Source: Streptomyces barkulensis (GTDB lineage: Bacteria > Actinomycetota > Actinomycetes > Streptomycetales > Streptomycetaceae). Taken from it: a DNA stretch of 64,000 bases. Below, in pieces: positions 16,814 through 27,601 of this stretch. The first letter of the stretch is position 1. Every line of letters starts with the position of its first letter. Made by a program: the position numbers and the translations under genes. The stretch spans positions 26,639 to 90,638 of the forward strand of contig NZ_PGSG01000114.1 of NCBI RefSeq assembly GCF_002843305.1, read 5' to 3'. Below the pieces are notes generated by a model, which was given only the letters and a program-made list of their open reading frames with translations, was not told the DNA's origin and did not search any database.

Positions 16814-17247
16814 GCGGTGGCCTCTCCCCTGGTCAGGCGCGTGTCCGCGGGGTTGTCAGTGGTGCCTGCCACAGTTGGATCGTCACTGTCCGCAGCGGTC
16901 CCGCCGGTTCTGTCGGTTCCGGCGGTTCTGTCGGTTCCGCCGGTTTCCGCGAGCTCGCGGAGCCGGTCGATGTGGGAGGTGCCCCGGTTGCGGTGGACGA
17001 GCAGCACGATGGCGAGGCCGATGCCGATCTCGGCGGCGGCGATGGTGATGGTGAAGAGGGTGAGGGCCTGGCCCGCGTGGAGGGTGTCGCGGAGCCAGAC
17101 GTCGAAGGCGACGAGGTTGAGGTTGACGGCGTTGAGCATCAGCTCGACCGACATCAGTACGAGGATCGCGTTGCGCCGGGCGAGGACTCCGTACAGACCG
17201 GTGCAGAAGAGGAGGACGGCCAGGACGGCGGGGTAGGCCAGATGCAT
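16810..17247 (-). CDS. nuoK2: NADH-quinone oxidoreductase subunit K, second copy, long tail
   Basis: Three-span membrane subunit. GLYGVLARRNAILVLMSVEL and NLNLVAFDVWL with the buried glutamates identify NuoK. At 145 residues it is about 45 longer than usual because of a C-terminal tail rich in Thr, Gly and Asp with a GTDRTAGTDRTGG repeat (18-bp DNA period). The tail should lie in the cytosol or outside depending on topology and has no known role. ATG 17247 overlaps the nuoJ2 stop by one base (TGATG). Confidence 0.9.
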   Translation of the reverse strand: MHLAYPAVLAVLLFCTGLYGVLARRNAILVLMSVELMLNAVNLNLVAFDVWLRDTLHAGQALTLFTITIAAAEIGIGLAIVLLVHRNRGTSHIDRLRELAETGGTDRTAGTDRTGGTAADSDDPTVAGTTDNPADTRLTRGEATA

Positions 17248-17936
17248 CAGCGCTCTCCCCCGTCCGCGGCCCCGGTTCCGTGCTCGGCGCCGGCGGCACC
17301 GCCGTCGCCGCCGTCGCTGTCGTCGCCGCCGTTCCCGTTCCGTCCGTTTCCCCGGCGGGAGAGGACGATCGCTCCGACGAGGGCCGCGAGCAGCAGGACG
17401 GAGAGGGCCTCGAAGGGGAGCACCCAGTGCTGGAAGAGGATCCTGCCGGTGACGTCGGTGGTGCCCTGCGGCGCGCCGCTCTCCAGGTCGATCCAGGTGG
17501 TGCGGAAGGCGTCCACCACGACGGTGACCAGGACGGCGGCGGCGGTGACGGCGACCGCGAGGGCGACCGGGCGGTTGCCGGAGTCGGCGTCCGGCGAGCG
17601 GCCGATGGGCGCCCTGGTGAGCATCAGCCCGAACAGGAGGAGCACGACGACGGCCCCGACGTAGATCAGGACCTGCACCCAGGCGATGAACTCGGCGGAC
17701 AGCAGCAGGTACTCGACGGCGATCCCGCCCAGTGCCACCACCAGCCACAGGGCGGCGTGCACCAGCTGCCGGGTGGTGACGGCGGTGATCGCGGCACCGA
17801 GGGTGAGCAGGCCGACGAGCAGGAAGAGGATCTCGACGCCGGTGGGCGACAGGAAGCCGGGGGTGCCGGAGGCGGTGGAGGTGCCGGAAACGGTGAAGAC
17901 GGCGGAGGCGGCGGCGAGGCTCACGGTGGCGCTCAC
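17247..17936 (-). CDS. nuoJ2: NADH-quinone oxidoreductase subunit J, second copy
   Basis: Membrane subunit of 229 residues with five hydrophobic segments. EYLLLSAEFIAWVQVLIYVG and GAVVVLLLFGLMLT are the NuoJ signature with the conserved pi-bulge region. The last 35 residues are a Gly/Asp/Asn-rich hydrophilic tail. GTG 17936 overlaps the nuoI2 stop (GTGA). Confidence 0.9.
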   Translation of the reverse strand: MSATVSLAAASAVFTVSGTSTASGTPGFLSPTGVEILFLLVGLLTLGAAITAVTTRQLVHAALWLVVALGGIAVEYLLLSAEFIAWVQVLIYVGAVVVLLLFGLMLTRAPIGRSPDADSGNRPVALAVAVTAAAVLVTVVVDAFRTTWIDLESGAPQGTTDVTGRILFQHWVLPFEALSVLLLAALVGAIVLSRRGNGRNGNGGDDSDGGDGGAAGAEHGTGAADGGER

Positions 17937-18571
17937 GCGTCACCGTCCCGCCGGCCCGTCTCCGGCCGCTCCGTCTCCGGCCGCTCCGTCTCCGGCCGCT
18001 CCGTCTCCGGCCGCGAGGTCCCCGGCTGCCCGGCCTCGCGGTCGCGGGCCTCGGCGGCGAGCTGCTTCTCGGCGGCCTTGCGGGCGGCGGCGATCTCCTT
18101 GGGCTCCTCCGCGGCGGGGTCGAGCGGCGGCGGGGCGGGCACGGTCCACATCCACTCGCGCAGCCGGTCCCGTTCGTGGACGAGATCGCGGATGTCGGTC
18201 TCGGCGTACTCGAACTCCGGTGACCAGAAAAGCGCGTCGAAGGGGCAGACCTCGATGCAGATACCGCAGTACATGCACAGGGAGAAGTCGATGGCGAAGC
18301 GGTCCAGGACGTTGCGACTGCGCTCGCGCCCTCCCGGAGCGGCGGGCGGCACCGTCTCCTTGTGGGAGTCGATGTAGATGCACCAGTCGGGGCACTCGCG
18401 GGCGCACAGCATGCACACCGTGCAGTTCTCCTCGAACAGCCCGATCACCCCGCGGCTGCGGGCGGGCAGCTCGGGCTGGACGTCCGGATAGTGCGCGGTG
18501 ACCGAGCGCCGGGTCATGGTGCGGAGGGTGACGGCCAGGCCCTTGGCCAGGCCGCTGCCGGGAACGGCCAT
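17933..18571 (-). CDS. nuoI2: NADH-quinone oxidoreductase subunit I, second copy (2x[4Fe-4S])
   Basis: Soluble ferredoxin-like subunit of 212 residues carrying clusters N6a and N6b. The two sets of cysteines are NCTVCMLCARECPDWC and SLCMYCGICIEVCP. The first differs from the CVGCELCAWACP of the other operon's NuoI, but all four ligands are kept. The C-terminal quarter is an unusual charged tail with an Ala/Lys/Glu helix followed by four RPETE repeats from a 15-bp DNA repeat. ATG 18571 overlaps the nuoH2 stop (TAATG). Confidence 0.92.
   Translation of the reverse strand: MAVPGSGLAKGLAVTLRTMTRRSVTAHYPDVQPELPARSRGVIGLFEENCTVCMLCARECPDWCIYIDSHKETVPPAAPGGRERSRNVLDRFAIDFSLCMYCGICIEVCPFDALFWSPEFEYAETDIRDLVHERDRLREWMWTVPAPPPLDPAAEEPKEIAAARKAAEKQLAAEARDREAGQPGTSRPETERPETERPETERPETGRRDGDA
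17956..18014 (-). repeat. 15-bp tandem repeat encoding RPETE in nuoI2
   Basis: ccgtctccggccgct is repeated four times head to tail with no mismatches (the last copy is one base short). In frame it encodes Arg-Pro-Glu-Thr-Glu units at the NuoI2 C-terminus. The copy number is likely to vary between strains. Confidence 0.9.
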
Positions 18572-19530
18572 TACTGGATCACCACCTTGACGACGCCGGT
18601 GAGCGCGATCTGGAAGAGGGCGAGGGGGACGAGCACGGTCCAGGCGAGCCTCTGGAGCTGGTCCTCGCGCAGCCGGGGGTAGCTCACCCGCAGCCAGATG
18701 ACGACGAAGGCGAGGACGGAGGTCTTCATCAGGGTCCACAGCCAGCCGAGGTCGGCGGCGAACGGCCCGTGCCAGCCCCCCAGGAACAGCACCGTGGTCA
18801 GTGCGCACAGGATGACGATGCCCGCGTACTCGGCGAGCAGGAAGAGCGCGAAGCGCAGACCCGTGTACTCGGTGTACGCGCCGAAGATGATCTCGGAGTC
18901 GGCGATGGGGGCGTCGAAGGGCGGGCGCTGGAGCTCGGCGAGCCCGGCGGTGAAGAAGACCAGTGCGCCGATGATCTGCCACGGCACCCACCACCACTCG
19001 AACGCCTCCAGGATCCCGGGCAGCGAGAGCGTCCCGGCGGCCATGGCGACGGAGGCGGCCGCGAGCAGCAGCGGCAGCTCGTACGCCATGAGCTGGGCGG
19101 CGGTGCGCAGGCCTCCCAGGAGGGAGAACTTGTTGGCCGAGGCCCAGCCGCCCATCAGCGAGCCGAGCACGCCGACGCCCATCACGGCGAGCACGAAGAA
19201 GATCCCCGCGTCGATCGCCTGGCCGACCATGCCGTTCGGGCCGACCGGGATGGCGATCAGCACGAGGAGGTAGGGGATCAGGGCGACGGCCGGCGCGAGC
19301 TGGAAGACCCGGCGGTCGGCGTCAGCCGGCACCACGTCCTCCTTCTGCGCGAACTTCACGCCGTCGGCGACGAGTTGGGCCCAGCCGTGGAAGCCCCCCG
19401 CGTACATCGGGCCGACCCGGCCCTGCATGTGGGCCATCACCTTGTGCTCGGCCTGGCCCACCACCAGGGGCAGGGCGAGGAAGGCGAGCAGGACGGCCAG
19501 CAGCCGCCAGGCGACGTCGAGCACGTCCAT
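18571..19530 (-). CDS. nuoH2: NADH-quinone oxidoreductase subunit H, second copy
   Basis: Membrane subunit of 319 residues that lines the quinone cavity and joins the peripheral and membrane arms. EHKVMAHMQGRVGPMYAG, GVKFAQKEDVVPADAD and LAELQRPPFDAPIADSEI match the conserved loops of NuoH, and YTEYTGLRFALFLLAEYAG is also typical. It lacks the ~130-residue C-terminal tail found on the other copy. The start overlaps the nuoC2 stop (ATGA). Confidence 0.92.
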   Translation of the reverse strand: MDVLDVAWRLLAVLLAFLALPLVVGQAEHKVMAHMQGRVGPMYAGGFHGWAQLVADGVKFAQKEDVVPADADRRVFQLAPAVALIPYLLVLIAIPVGPNGMVGQAIDAGIFFVLAVMGVGVLGSLMGGWASANKFSLLGGLRTAAQLMAYELPLLLAAASVAMAAGTLSLPGILEAFEWWWVPWQIIGALVFFTAGLAELQRPPFDAPIADSEIIFGAYTEYTGLRFALFLLAEYAGIVILCALTTVLFLGGWHGPFAADLGWLWTLMKTSVLAFVVIWLRVSYPRLREDQLQRLAWTVLVPLALFQIALTGVVKVVIQ

Positions 19531-20702
19531 CAGGCACCGCCTCCCGTCGCTCCGCCGCTGCCGCCACTGTCGCTGTCGCCGCTGCCGGTGCCGCTGTCGC
19601 CACTGTCGCTGTCACCGGTGCCGGGCTTCCGGGGGGCCTCGCGCTCCGGCCCCGGGGCGTCGCCCTCGGGGGCGTTCGCCGCCGAGGCGCCGCCGCCCTC
19701 GCCGAGCGGGACATCCGTCCCCTCGTCCGTCCCGTGGACGCGGCGGGCGGCCTCGTCCGAGGTCTCGCCGGACGGCCCGGGCTGCTTGAGCCAGGGGGCG
19801 TCCGTACTGCGCCGCCCCGGCTCCGCGGCTGCCCGCTGACTGGCCGATCCCTCCGACGCGCTGCGGGAGCGGCGCGGCCTACGGGCCGGTGGGGTGCCCT
19901 CCGCCCGCTGGCTGGCCGAGCCTTCGCTCGCGCTGCGGGAGCGGCGCGGCGCGGCGGCCTCCGGGGGAGCGCCTCCGGAGGCGCGCTGGCTGGCGGAACC
20001 GGCGCTCGCGCTGCGGGAGCGCCGCGGCGGGCGCTCCCCCGCGGCGCCCGCCGCACGGCCGCGTGCCGGGCGGGCGGCCGGCGCGGGAAGCTGTCCCTTG
20101 AGCGGACCCCACTCGTTCGGGTCGGGCACGCCGGGCGGCAGCGTCTGCCGCCGCCTCGGGCCGCCCTCCGCGGGCTCGCCCGGCTCCTTGGCGCCGGGCC
20201 ACGCCTTGGCGACACGGGCCGCCAGCACGAAGTCCTTGCGCAGCGGATGCCCCTCGAAGCCGTCGGGCAGCAGCAGCGGAGCCGGGTTCGGGTGTCCGGT
20301 GAAGGAGACGCCGAACATCTCGTGCGTCTCCCGCTCGTGCCAGGCCGCCCCGGCGTACACACCGGTGGCGGTGGGCAGTTCGGGCGTCTCGTGCGGCACG
20401 GTGGTCCGCAGCAGCAGCCGCCGGACCGGTGTGCCCAGAGCGGCCAGGTGCGCGCAGATCCGAAAACCCTCGCCCGGCTCGTCCACGGCGCTCAGCCAGT
20501 CGAAGAACGTGCAGCCCAGTTCGTCGCGCGCGGTGGTCAGCGCCTCGGTCCAGCGGGCGGCCGGCACGTCGACGGTCAGCAGCCCGTACGCCTCGGCCGC
20601 GCTCGCGCCCTCGCCGAAGACCTCCCCGGCGGGCCGGGGCAGCCATCCGACGGGGGACGGCCGCGGATCCGGCGGATTCGGATTCGGGTTCGGTCCGGTC
20701 AT
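19530..20702 (-). CDS. nuoC2: NADH-quinone oxidoreductase subunit C, second copy, with SR-type repeat tail
   Basis: Residues 1-180 are a Complex1_30kDa domain with the signature HERETHEMFGVSFTGHPNP and EGHPLRKDF. Residues ~195-390 are a long disordered tail unlike normal NuoC (about 170-240 residues in total). It contains three copies of RRSRSASxGSASQRA and then a Gly/Ser/Asp-rich end. There is no NuoD (49-kDa) domain in the tail, so this is not a CD fusion, and no nuoD lies in the operon. ATG 20702 overlaps the nuoB2 stop (ATGA). Confidence 0.88.
   Translation of the reverse strand: MTGPNPNPNPPDPRPSPVGWLPRPAGEVFGEGASAAEAYGLLTVDVPAARWTEALTTARDELGCTFFDWLSAVDEPGEGFRICAHLAALGTPVRRLLLRTTVPHETPELPTATGVYAGAAWHERETHEMFGVSFTGHPNPAPLLLPDGFEGHPLRKDFVLAARVAKAWPGAKEPGEPAEGGPRRRQTLPPGVPDPNEWGPLKGQLPAPAARPARGRAAGAAGERPPRRSRSASAGSASQRASGGAPPEAAAPRRSRSASEGSASQRAEGTPPARRPRRSRSASEGSASQRAAAEPGRRSTDAPWLKQPGPSGETSDEAARRVHGTDEGTDVPLGEGGGASAANAPEGDAPGPEREAPRKPGTGDSDSGDSGTGSGDSDSGGSGGATGGGA
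19834..20028 (-). repeat. Three 45-bp repeats encoding RRSRSASxGSASQRA in nuoC2
   Basis: Copies at 19834-19878, 19906-19950 and 19984-20028, spaced 72 and 78 bases start to start, each about 90% alike. All are in frame with NuoC2. Each contains a small self-complementary core (gctc...gagc). The repeats are closely similar in DNA as well as protein, which argues for recent duplication or insertion. Confidence 0.85.
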
Positions 20703-21394
20703 GCGCGCCCCTCCCCCGCTGCCGGGCCCGGAGACGAGGGCGGGGGCGGGGCGACCAGGCCGCTGGTCAGCGCCGCCCCCGACGGGCCCGGCCGGCTCGA
20801 CGGCGCGGCTTTGGGGGCGGAGGCGGAGGTGGGAGCGTTCCCGTACCGCTCGGCCGTCGACTCGCCGGCGATCTTCTCCTGGAGCTTGAGAATGCCCTGG
20901 AGCAGCGCCTCGGGCCGGGGCGGACAGCCGGGCACATAGACGTCGACCGGGACGATCTGGTCCACGCCCTTGGTGACGGAGTACGAGTCCCAGTACGGGC
21001 CGCCGCAGTTGGAGCAGGCCCCGAAGGAGATCACGTACTTCGGCTCGGGCATCTGCTCGTACAGCCGCCTGATCGCCGGGGCCATCTTGTCGGTGACCGT
21101 GCCCGAGACGACCATCAGGTCGGCCTGGCGCGGCCCCGGGGCGAAGGGGATGACGCCGAGGCGGATGAAGTCGTGGCGGGACATCGACGCGGCGATGAAC
21201 TCGATCGCGCAGCAGGCCAGTCCGAAGTTGAAGACCCACAGGCTGTAGCGGCGGCCCCAGTTGAGGACCACCTTCATCGGCTCGGGAGCGAGCCGGGCCA
21301 GTCCGCCCAGCCGACGGGGCTCGGGCAGGGGCTCCGGCAGGCCGGCCGGGCCGGGGGTCCCGCGGGTGCCGGGGGTCTCGGGGTTCACGTCCAT
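20699..21394 (-). CDS. nuoB2: NADH-quinone oxidoreductase subunit B, second copy
   Basis: Peripheral-arm subunit of 231 residues that carries cluster N2 next to the quinone site. All four cysteine ligands are visible: the tandem pair in GLACCAIEF, one in GACSNCGG and one in PGCPPRPE. Pro/Ala/Ser-rich extensions flank the domain at both ends. I start at ATG 21394, which overlaps the end of nuoA2 by 10 bases. The N2 cluster is therefore present although the NuoD partner is not encoded in this operon. Confidence 0.92.
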   Translation of the reverse strand: MDVNPETPGTRGTPGPAGLPEPLPEPRRLGGLARLAPEPMKVVLNWGRRYSLWVFNFGLACCAIEFIAASMSRHDFIRLGVIPFAPGPRQADLMVVSGTVTDKMAPAIRRLYEQMPEPKYVISFGACSNCGGPYWDSYSVTKGVDQIVPVDVYVPGCPPRPEALLQGILKLQEKIAGESTAERYGNAPTSASAPKAAPSSRPGPSGAALTSGLVAPPPPSSPGPAAGEGRA

Positions 21395-21756
21395 GCCAGA
21401 ACGCCCTTCCTCCAGGCGTAGAGCAGTCCCACGGCCAGGAAGCCGAGGAAGACGAACATCTCCACCAGTGTCACTCCGCCGAAACCGGGCTCGGCGAAGA
21501 CCGTCGCCCAGGGGAAGAGGAAGATCGAGTCGACGGCGAAGACGACGTAGAGGAAGGCGTACACGTAGTAGCGGATCCGGGTGTGCGCCCAGCCCTCGCC
21601 GACGGGGTCCACTCCGCACTCGTAGGTCAGCAGCTTCTCCGGCGTCGGCACCACGGGCCGCAACAGCCGCCCGGCGCCGAAGGCCACCGCCACGAAGAGC
21701 ACCCCGACGACCGCGACCAGCCCGACGACCGCGTAGCCGTGGAAGTAGTCCGGCAC
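21385..21756 (-). CDS. nuoA2: NADH-quinone oxidoreductase subunit A, second copy
   Basis: Three-span membrane subunit of 123 residues. LTYECGVDPVGEGWAHTRIR with the conserved Cys and YYVYAFLYVVFAVDSIFLFP match NuoA. The GTG at 21756 is preceded by GAGGGG. It is the first gene of the ten-gene nuo2 operon and diverges from a sensor-kinase gene 210 bases away, with a palindrome in between. Confidence 0.9.
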   Translation of the reverse strand: MPDYFHGYAVVGLVAVVGVLFVAVAFGAGRLLRPVVPTPEKLLTYECGVDPVGEGWAHTRIRYYVYAFLYVVFAVDSIFLFPWATVFAEPGFGGVTLVEMFVFLGFLAVGLLYAWRKGVLAWT

Positions 21757-21891
21757 GTCCGCCCCTCGCTCCGTGGTGTTCGCATCGGTTACGACGCTCC
21801 GTTCGGAAGGGGAGTCTAGGCCCTGGGCCCGTACACGGAAGCGGGCCTCCACCGCATCCGCGCCCCGGCCTTCGCCGCGTCCCCGCCCGAT

Positions 21892-21909
21892 GGTGGGGTT
21901 AGCCCCACC
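21892..21909. promoter_or_regulatory. Palindromic operator candidate between nuoA2 and the sensor kinase gene
   Basis: GGTGGGG (21892-21898), TTAG, CCCCACC (21903-21909): a perfect 7-bp inverted repeat. It lies 58-75 bases before the probable start point of the sensor gene, a position where an activator such as the downstream response regulator could bind. It could also affect the divergent nuo2 operon. Confidence 0.4.
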
Positions 21910-21953
21910 GCCCACCGCCCACGAACCCCATGGCGGCGCACCCCCGCGCCCGG

Positions 21954-21959
21954 CAGTCT
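21954..21959 (+). promoter_or_regulatory. Leaderless -10 element of the sensor-kinase gene
   Basis: CAGTCT lies 7 bases before ATG 21967 and no ribosome-binding site is present, which supports ATG 21967 over the GTG at 21961. Confidence 0.35.
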
Positions 21960-21966
21960 TGTGCCC

Positions 21967-23370
21967 ATGACCGCGAGCCCCCCGACCTCCGGCCGCGCCG
22001 CGCCCGGCGGCCCGCACGCCCCGCATGTCCCTCCCGCCGAGGAGGCGCCCCGGCCCCCGGAAACACCGGATGCGCCCGGTGCGCCGGGCGCATCGGACAC
22101 CCCGGACCCGGCGGACGCCTCGCGCGCCCCGCTGACCACCGGGACCGCACGGGTGGGAGGGACCGCACGGACCGGCGGGGCCGGAGGGGCCGGAGGGGCC
22201 GCCGGCGTCCCCGGGGCCCGCGAGGACGAACGGCTGCCCCCGCCACGGGCCCCGCTCGGCGCGCAGACCTGGAAGGAGATCGCGCATCTCCTGCTCAACC
22301 TGCCGATGGACATCGTGGGCTTCCTCTATGTCTCCGTGTGGGTCTACTGCGGCCTGCTGCTGTCGGTCACCGTCGTGGGGCTGCCGGTGCTGGTGCTGGG
22401 CCTGATGGGCGGCCGCCGGTTCGGCAGGGCGGAACGGGTCCGCGCACGGCTGCTGCTCGGGATGCGGATCGAGGAGCCGACGCCGATCCGGCACCGGGCG
22501 CACGGCGGCTTCTTCCCCTGGCTGTGGGCCTGCCTGAAGGACCCGGTCGGCTGGCGGCACGCGCTCTACTCCTTCGTCCGCCTGCCCTGGGGCATCGCCA
22601 CCTTCACCGTCTGTCTCGTCTCGCTCTTCGTCGCCTGGCCCGTCCTGCCGTGGCTGGCCCGCGGGCTGACCCATGTGGACCGGATGATGGTGCGCGCGCT
22701 GCTGTCGCCCTCGGACGCGCTGGAGCGGCGCATCGCGGAGCTGGAGTCGGGCCGGCGGACGGTGGCCGACACCGCCTCCGCCGATCTGCGCCGCATCGAG
22801 CGCGACCTCCACGACGGGGCGCAGGCCCGTCTGGTCTCCCTGGCCATGGGCCTCGGCCTGGCCAGGGAGAAGCTGCTGGAGGACCCGCAGGCCGCCGCCA
22901 GGATGGTCGACGAGGCCCACGGCGAGGTGAAGCTCGCCCTCGCCGAGCTCCGCGACCTCGCCCGCGGCATCCATCCGGCCATCCTCACCGACCGCGGCCT
23001 GGGCCCCGCGCTGTCCAACGTCGCCGCCCGCTGCCCCGTGACCGTGTCCGTGTCCGTGGACCTCCCGGCCCGCCCCGCGCCCGCCATCGAGGGCATCGCC
23101 TACTTCACCGTCTCCGAGCTCCTCCAGAACGTCGGCAAGCACAGCGGCGCCGCACGGGCCTCGGTGGATCTGCGTCGCTCGGGCGACCGCCTGCTCATCC
23201 GGGTCTTCGACGACGGCCGCGGCGGCGCCCGCGCCGATCGCGGCACCGGTCTGGCCGGCCTCACCGAGCGTCTGGGCTCCGTCGACGGGCTCCTCCTGGT
23301 GGACTCCCCCGACGGCGGGCCCACCACCGTCACCGCCGAGCTGCCCTGGCGCGATTCCGCCGACGGCTGA
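21967..23370 (+). CDS. NarL-type sensor histidine kinase
   Basis: Protein of 467 residues. The first ~95 are Pro/Ala/Gly-rich and disordered. Then comes a putative sensor domain with four membrane segments (about residues 110-245), with HAHGG and WLWACLKDPVGWRHALYSF between them, as in the PspC-linked sensor family. A HisKA_3 domain follows, with the phospho-accepting His in RIERDLHDGAQARL at about residue 282. The ATPase domain shows ELLQNVGKHS, DDGRGG and GTGLAGLTERL. The signal is not known. The kinase should phosphorylate the response regulator encoded 103 bases downstream. Confidence 0.9.
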   Translation: MTASPPTSGRAAPGGPHAPHVPPAEEAPRPPETPDAPGAPGASDTPDPADASRAPLTTGTARVGGTARTGGAGGAGGAAGVPGAREDERLPPPRAPLGAQTWKEIAHLLLNLPMDIVGFLYVSVWVYCGLLLSVTVVGLPVLVLGLMGGRRFGRAERVRARLLLGMRIEEPTPIRHRAHGGFFPWLWACLKDPVGWRHALYSFVRLPWGIATFTVCLVSLFVAWPVLPWLARGLTHVDRMMVRALLSPSDALERRIAELESGRRTVADTASADLRRIERDLHDGAQARLVSLAMGLGLAREKLLEDPQAAARMVDEAHGEVKLALAELRDLARGIHPAILTDRGLGPALSNVAARCPVTVSVSVDLPARPAPAIEGIAYFTVSELLQNVGKHSGAARASVDLRRSGDRLLIRVFDDGRGGARADRGTGLAGLTERLGSVDGLLLVDSPDGGPTTVTAELPWRDSADG

Positions 23371-23473
23371 CCCCCGGTTTTCCACAGCCCCTCCGCCGCC
23401 GGGCCCCGGTCCTGGAATGCTGTGCACGGGATTTTCGTGCACAGCGTTCGGACGACGGGGGCAAGGGGGAGCC

Positions 23474-24154
23474 GTGGAGGACGTGAGGGACAGGGTGCGG
23501 GTGGTCATCGCCGAGGATTCGGTGCTGCTCAGAGAGGGTCTGACGCGCCTGCTCGGCGATCGCGGTCACGAGGTCGTAGCGGGTGTCGGCGACGGCGAGG
23601 CGCTGGTGAAGGTCGTCGGCGAGCTGGCCGACGCGGGCGAGCTGCCGGACGTGGTGGTGGCGGACGTGCGGATGCCGCCGTCGCACACCGACGAGGGGCT
23701 GCGGGCGGCCGTCCGGCTGCGCGCCTGTCATCCGGCTCTGGCGGTGCTGGTGCTGTCGCAGTACGTGGAGGAGCAGTACGCCACCGAGCTGCTGGCGGGT
23801 TCCGGCCGGGGCGTGGGCTATCTGCTCAAGGACCGGGTCGCCGATGTCCGCGAGTTCGCGGACGCGGTGGTCCGGGTGGCCCGCGGCGGCACGGCGCTCG
23901 ACCCCGAGGTGGTCGCGCAGCTGCTCGGCCGCAGCCGCAGACAGGACGTGCTGGCGGGGCTCACGCCACGTGAACGCGAGGTGCTGGGTCTGATGGCCGA
24001 GGGCCGTACGAACTCCGCGATCGCCCGGCAGCTGGTGGTCAGCGACGGAGCGGTGGAGAAGCACGTCGGCAACATCTTCCTGAAGCTGGGCCTGGCACCG
24101 GGCGGCGAGGACCACCGCCGGGTGCTGGCCGTGCTGACGTACCTCAGGTCGTAA
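23474..24154 (+). CDS. NarL/FixJ-family response regulator
   Basis: Protein of 226 residues. The receiver domain (about 1-125) has the acidic pocket AEDS and the phospho-acceptor Asp in VVVADVRMPP at about residue 64, with SQY and LLKDR as the switch residues. The C-terminal LuxR-type helix-turn-helix shows LTPREREVLGLMAEGRTNSAIA and VEKHVGNIFLKL. GTG 23474 is chosen for the GGGGGAG site just before it. It forms an operon with the upstream sensor kinase. Confidence 0.92.
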   Translation: MEDVRDRVRVVIAEDSVLLREGLTRLLGDRGHEVVAGVGDGEALVKVVGELADAGELPDVVVADVRMPPSHTDEGLRAAVRLRACHPALAVLVLSQYVEEQYATELLAGSGRGVGYLLKDRVADVREFADAVVRVARGGTALDPEVVAQLLGRSRRQDVLAGLTPREREVLGLMAEGRTNSAIARQLVVSDGAVEKHVGNIFLKLGLAPGGEDHRRVLAVLTYLRS

Positions 24155-24330
24155 GTCCGGCGGCGGTTCCGGCCGGGGGCTCCAGAAGGGCTCCAGAGCG
24201 GCGCCGGAATATACCCACGTCCCCGAGTGTCGTCTCATCCGAACGTCCACCATGTGACCAGCCTCAGGAAGGTCACCCTTACCCACGTACGATGGCTGAC
24301 GAGCCGCCGCCTCAAGGGAGGTCCAGTCCA

Positions 24331-27340
<3,010 letters not shown>

Positions 27341-27358
27341 CGACGCGTTCGCCCATGT

Positions 27359-27393
27359 GAGGGGCCGGTTCCGCCTGGCGGGACCGGCCTCTC
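27359..27393 (+). terminator. Terminator after korAB
   Basis: Arms of 16 bases with two mismatches around an internal ggccggt/accggcc core, starting 19 bases after the korB stop. Confidence 0.6.
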
Positions 27394-27601
27394 GGCCGTT
27401 CGGACGACGCGGGATCCCCGCCAGGGGTCGGCCGGGGTTCGGCCGGGGTTCGGCCGGGGTGGGCCGAGCGTGCGGGACGGAGCACGATGCGTAAGCACCG
27501 TACGTCGGAACGGGAATGACAGCGGGGGCGTACGGCGCTACCGTCTTGAGGTCGGTCAGCCAGGCCGGTCCGGCCGGACCGGCCACCCCCGAGGAGGAAC
27601 G

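Noticed and set aside
19834..20028. CRISPR array
   Set aside because: Three spaced repeats of 45 bp superficially suggest one, but they are inside a coding frame, too long, not palindromic in the usual way, and no cas genes are near.
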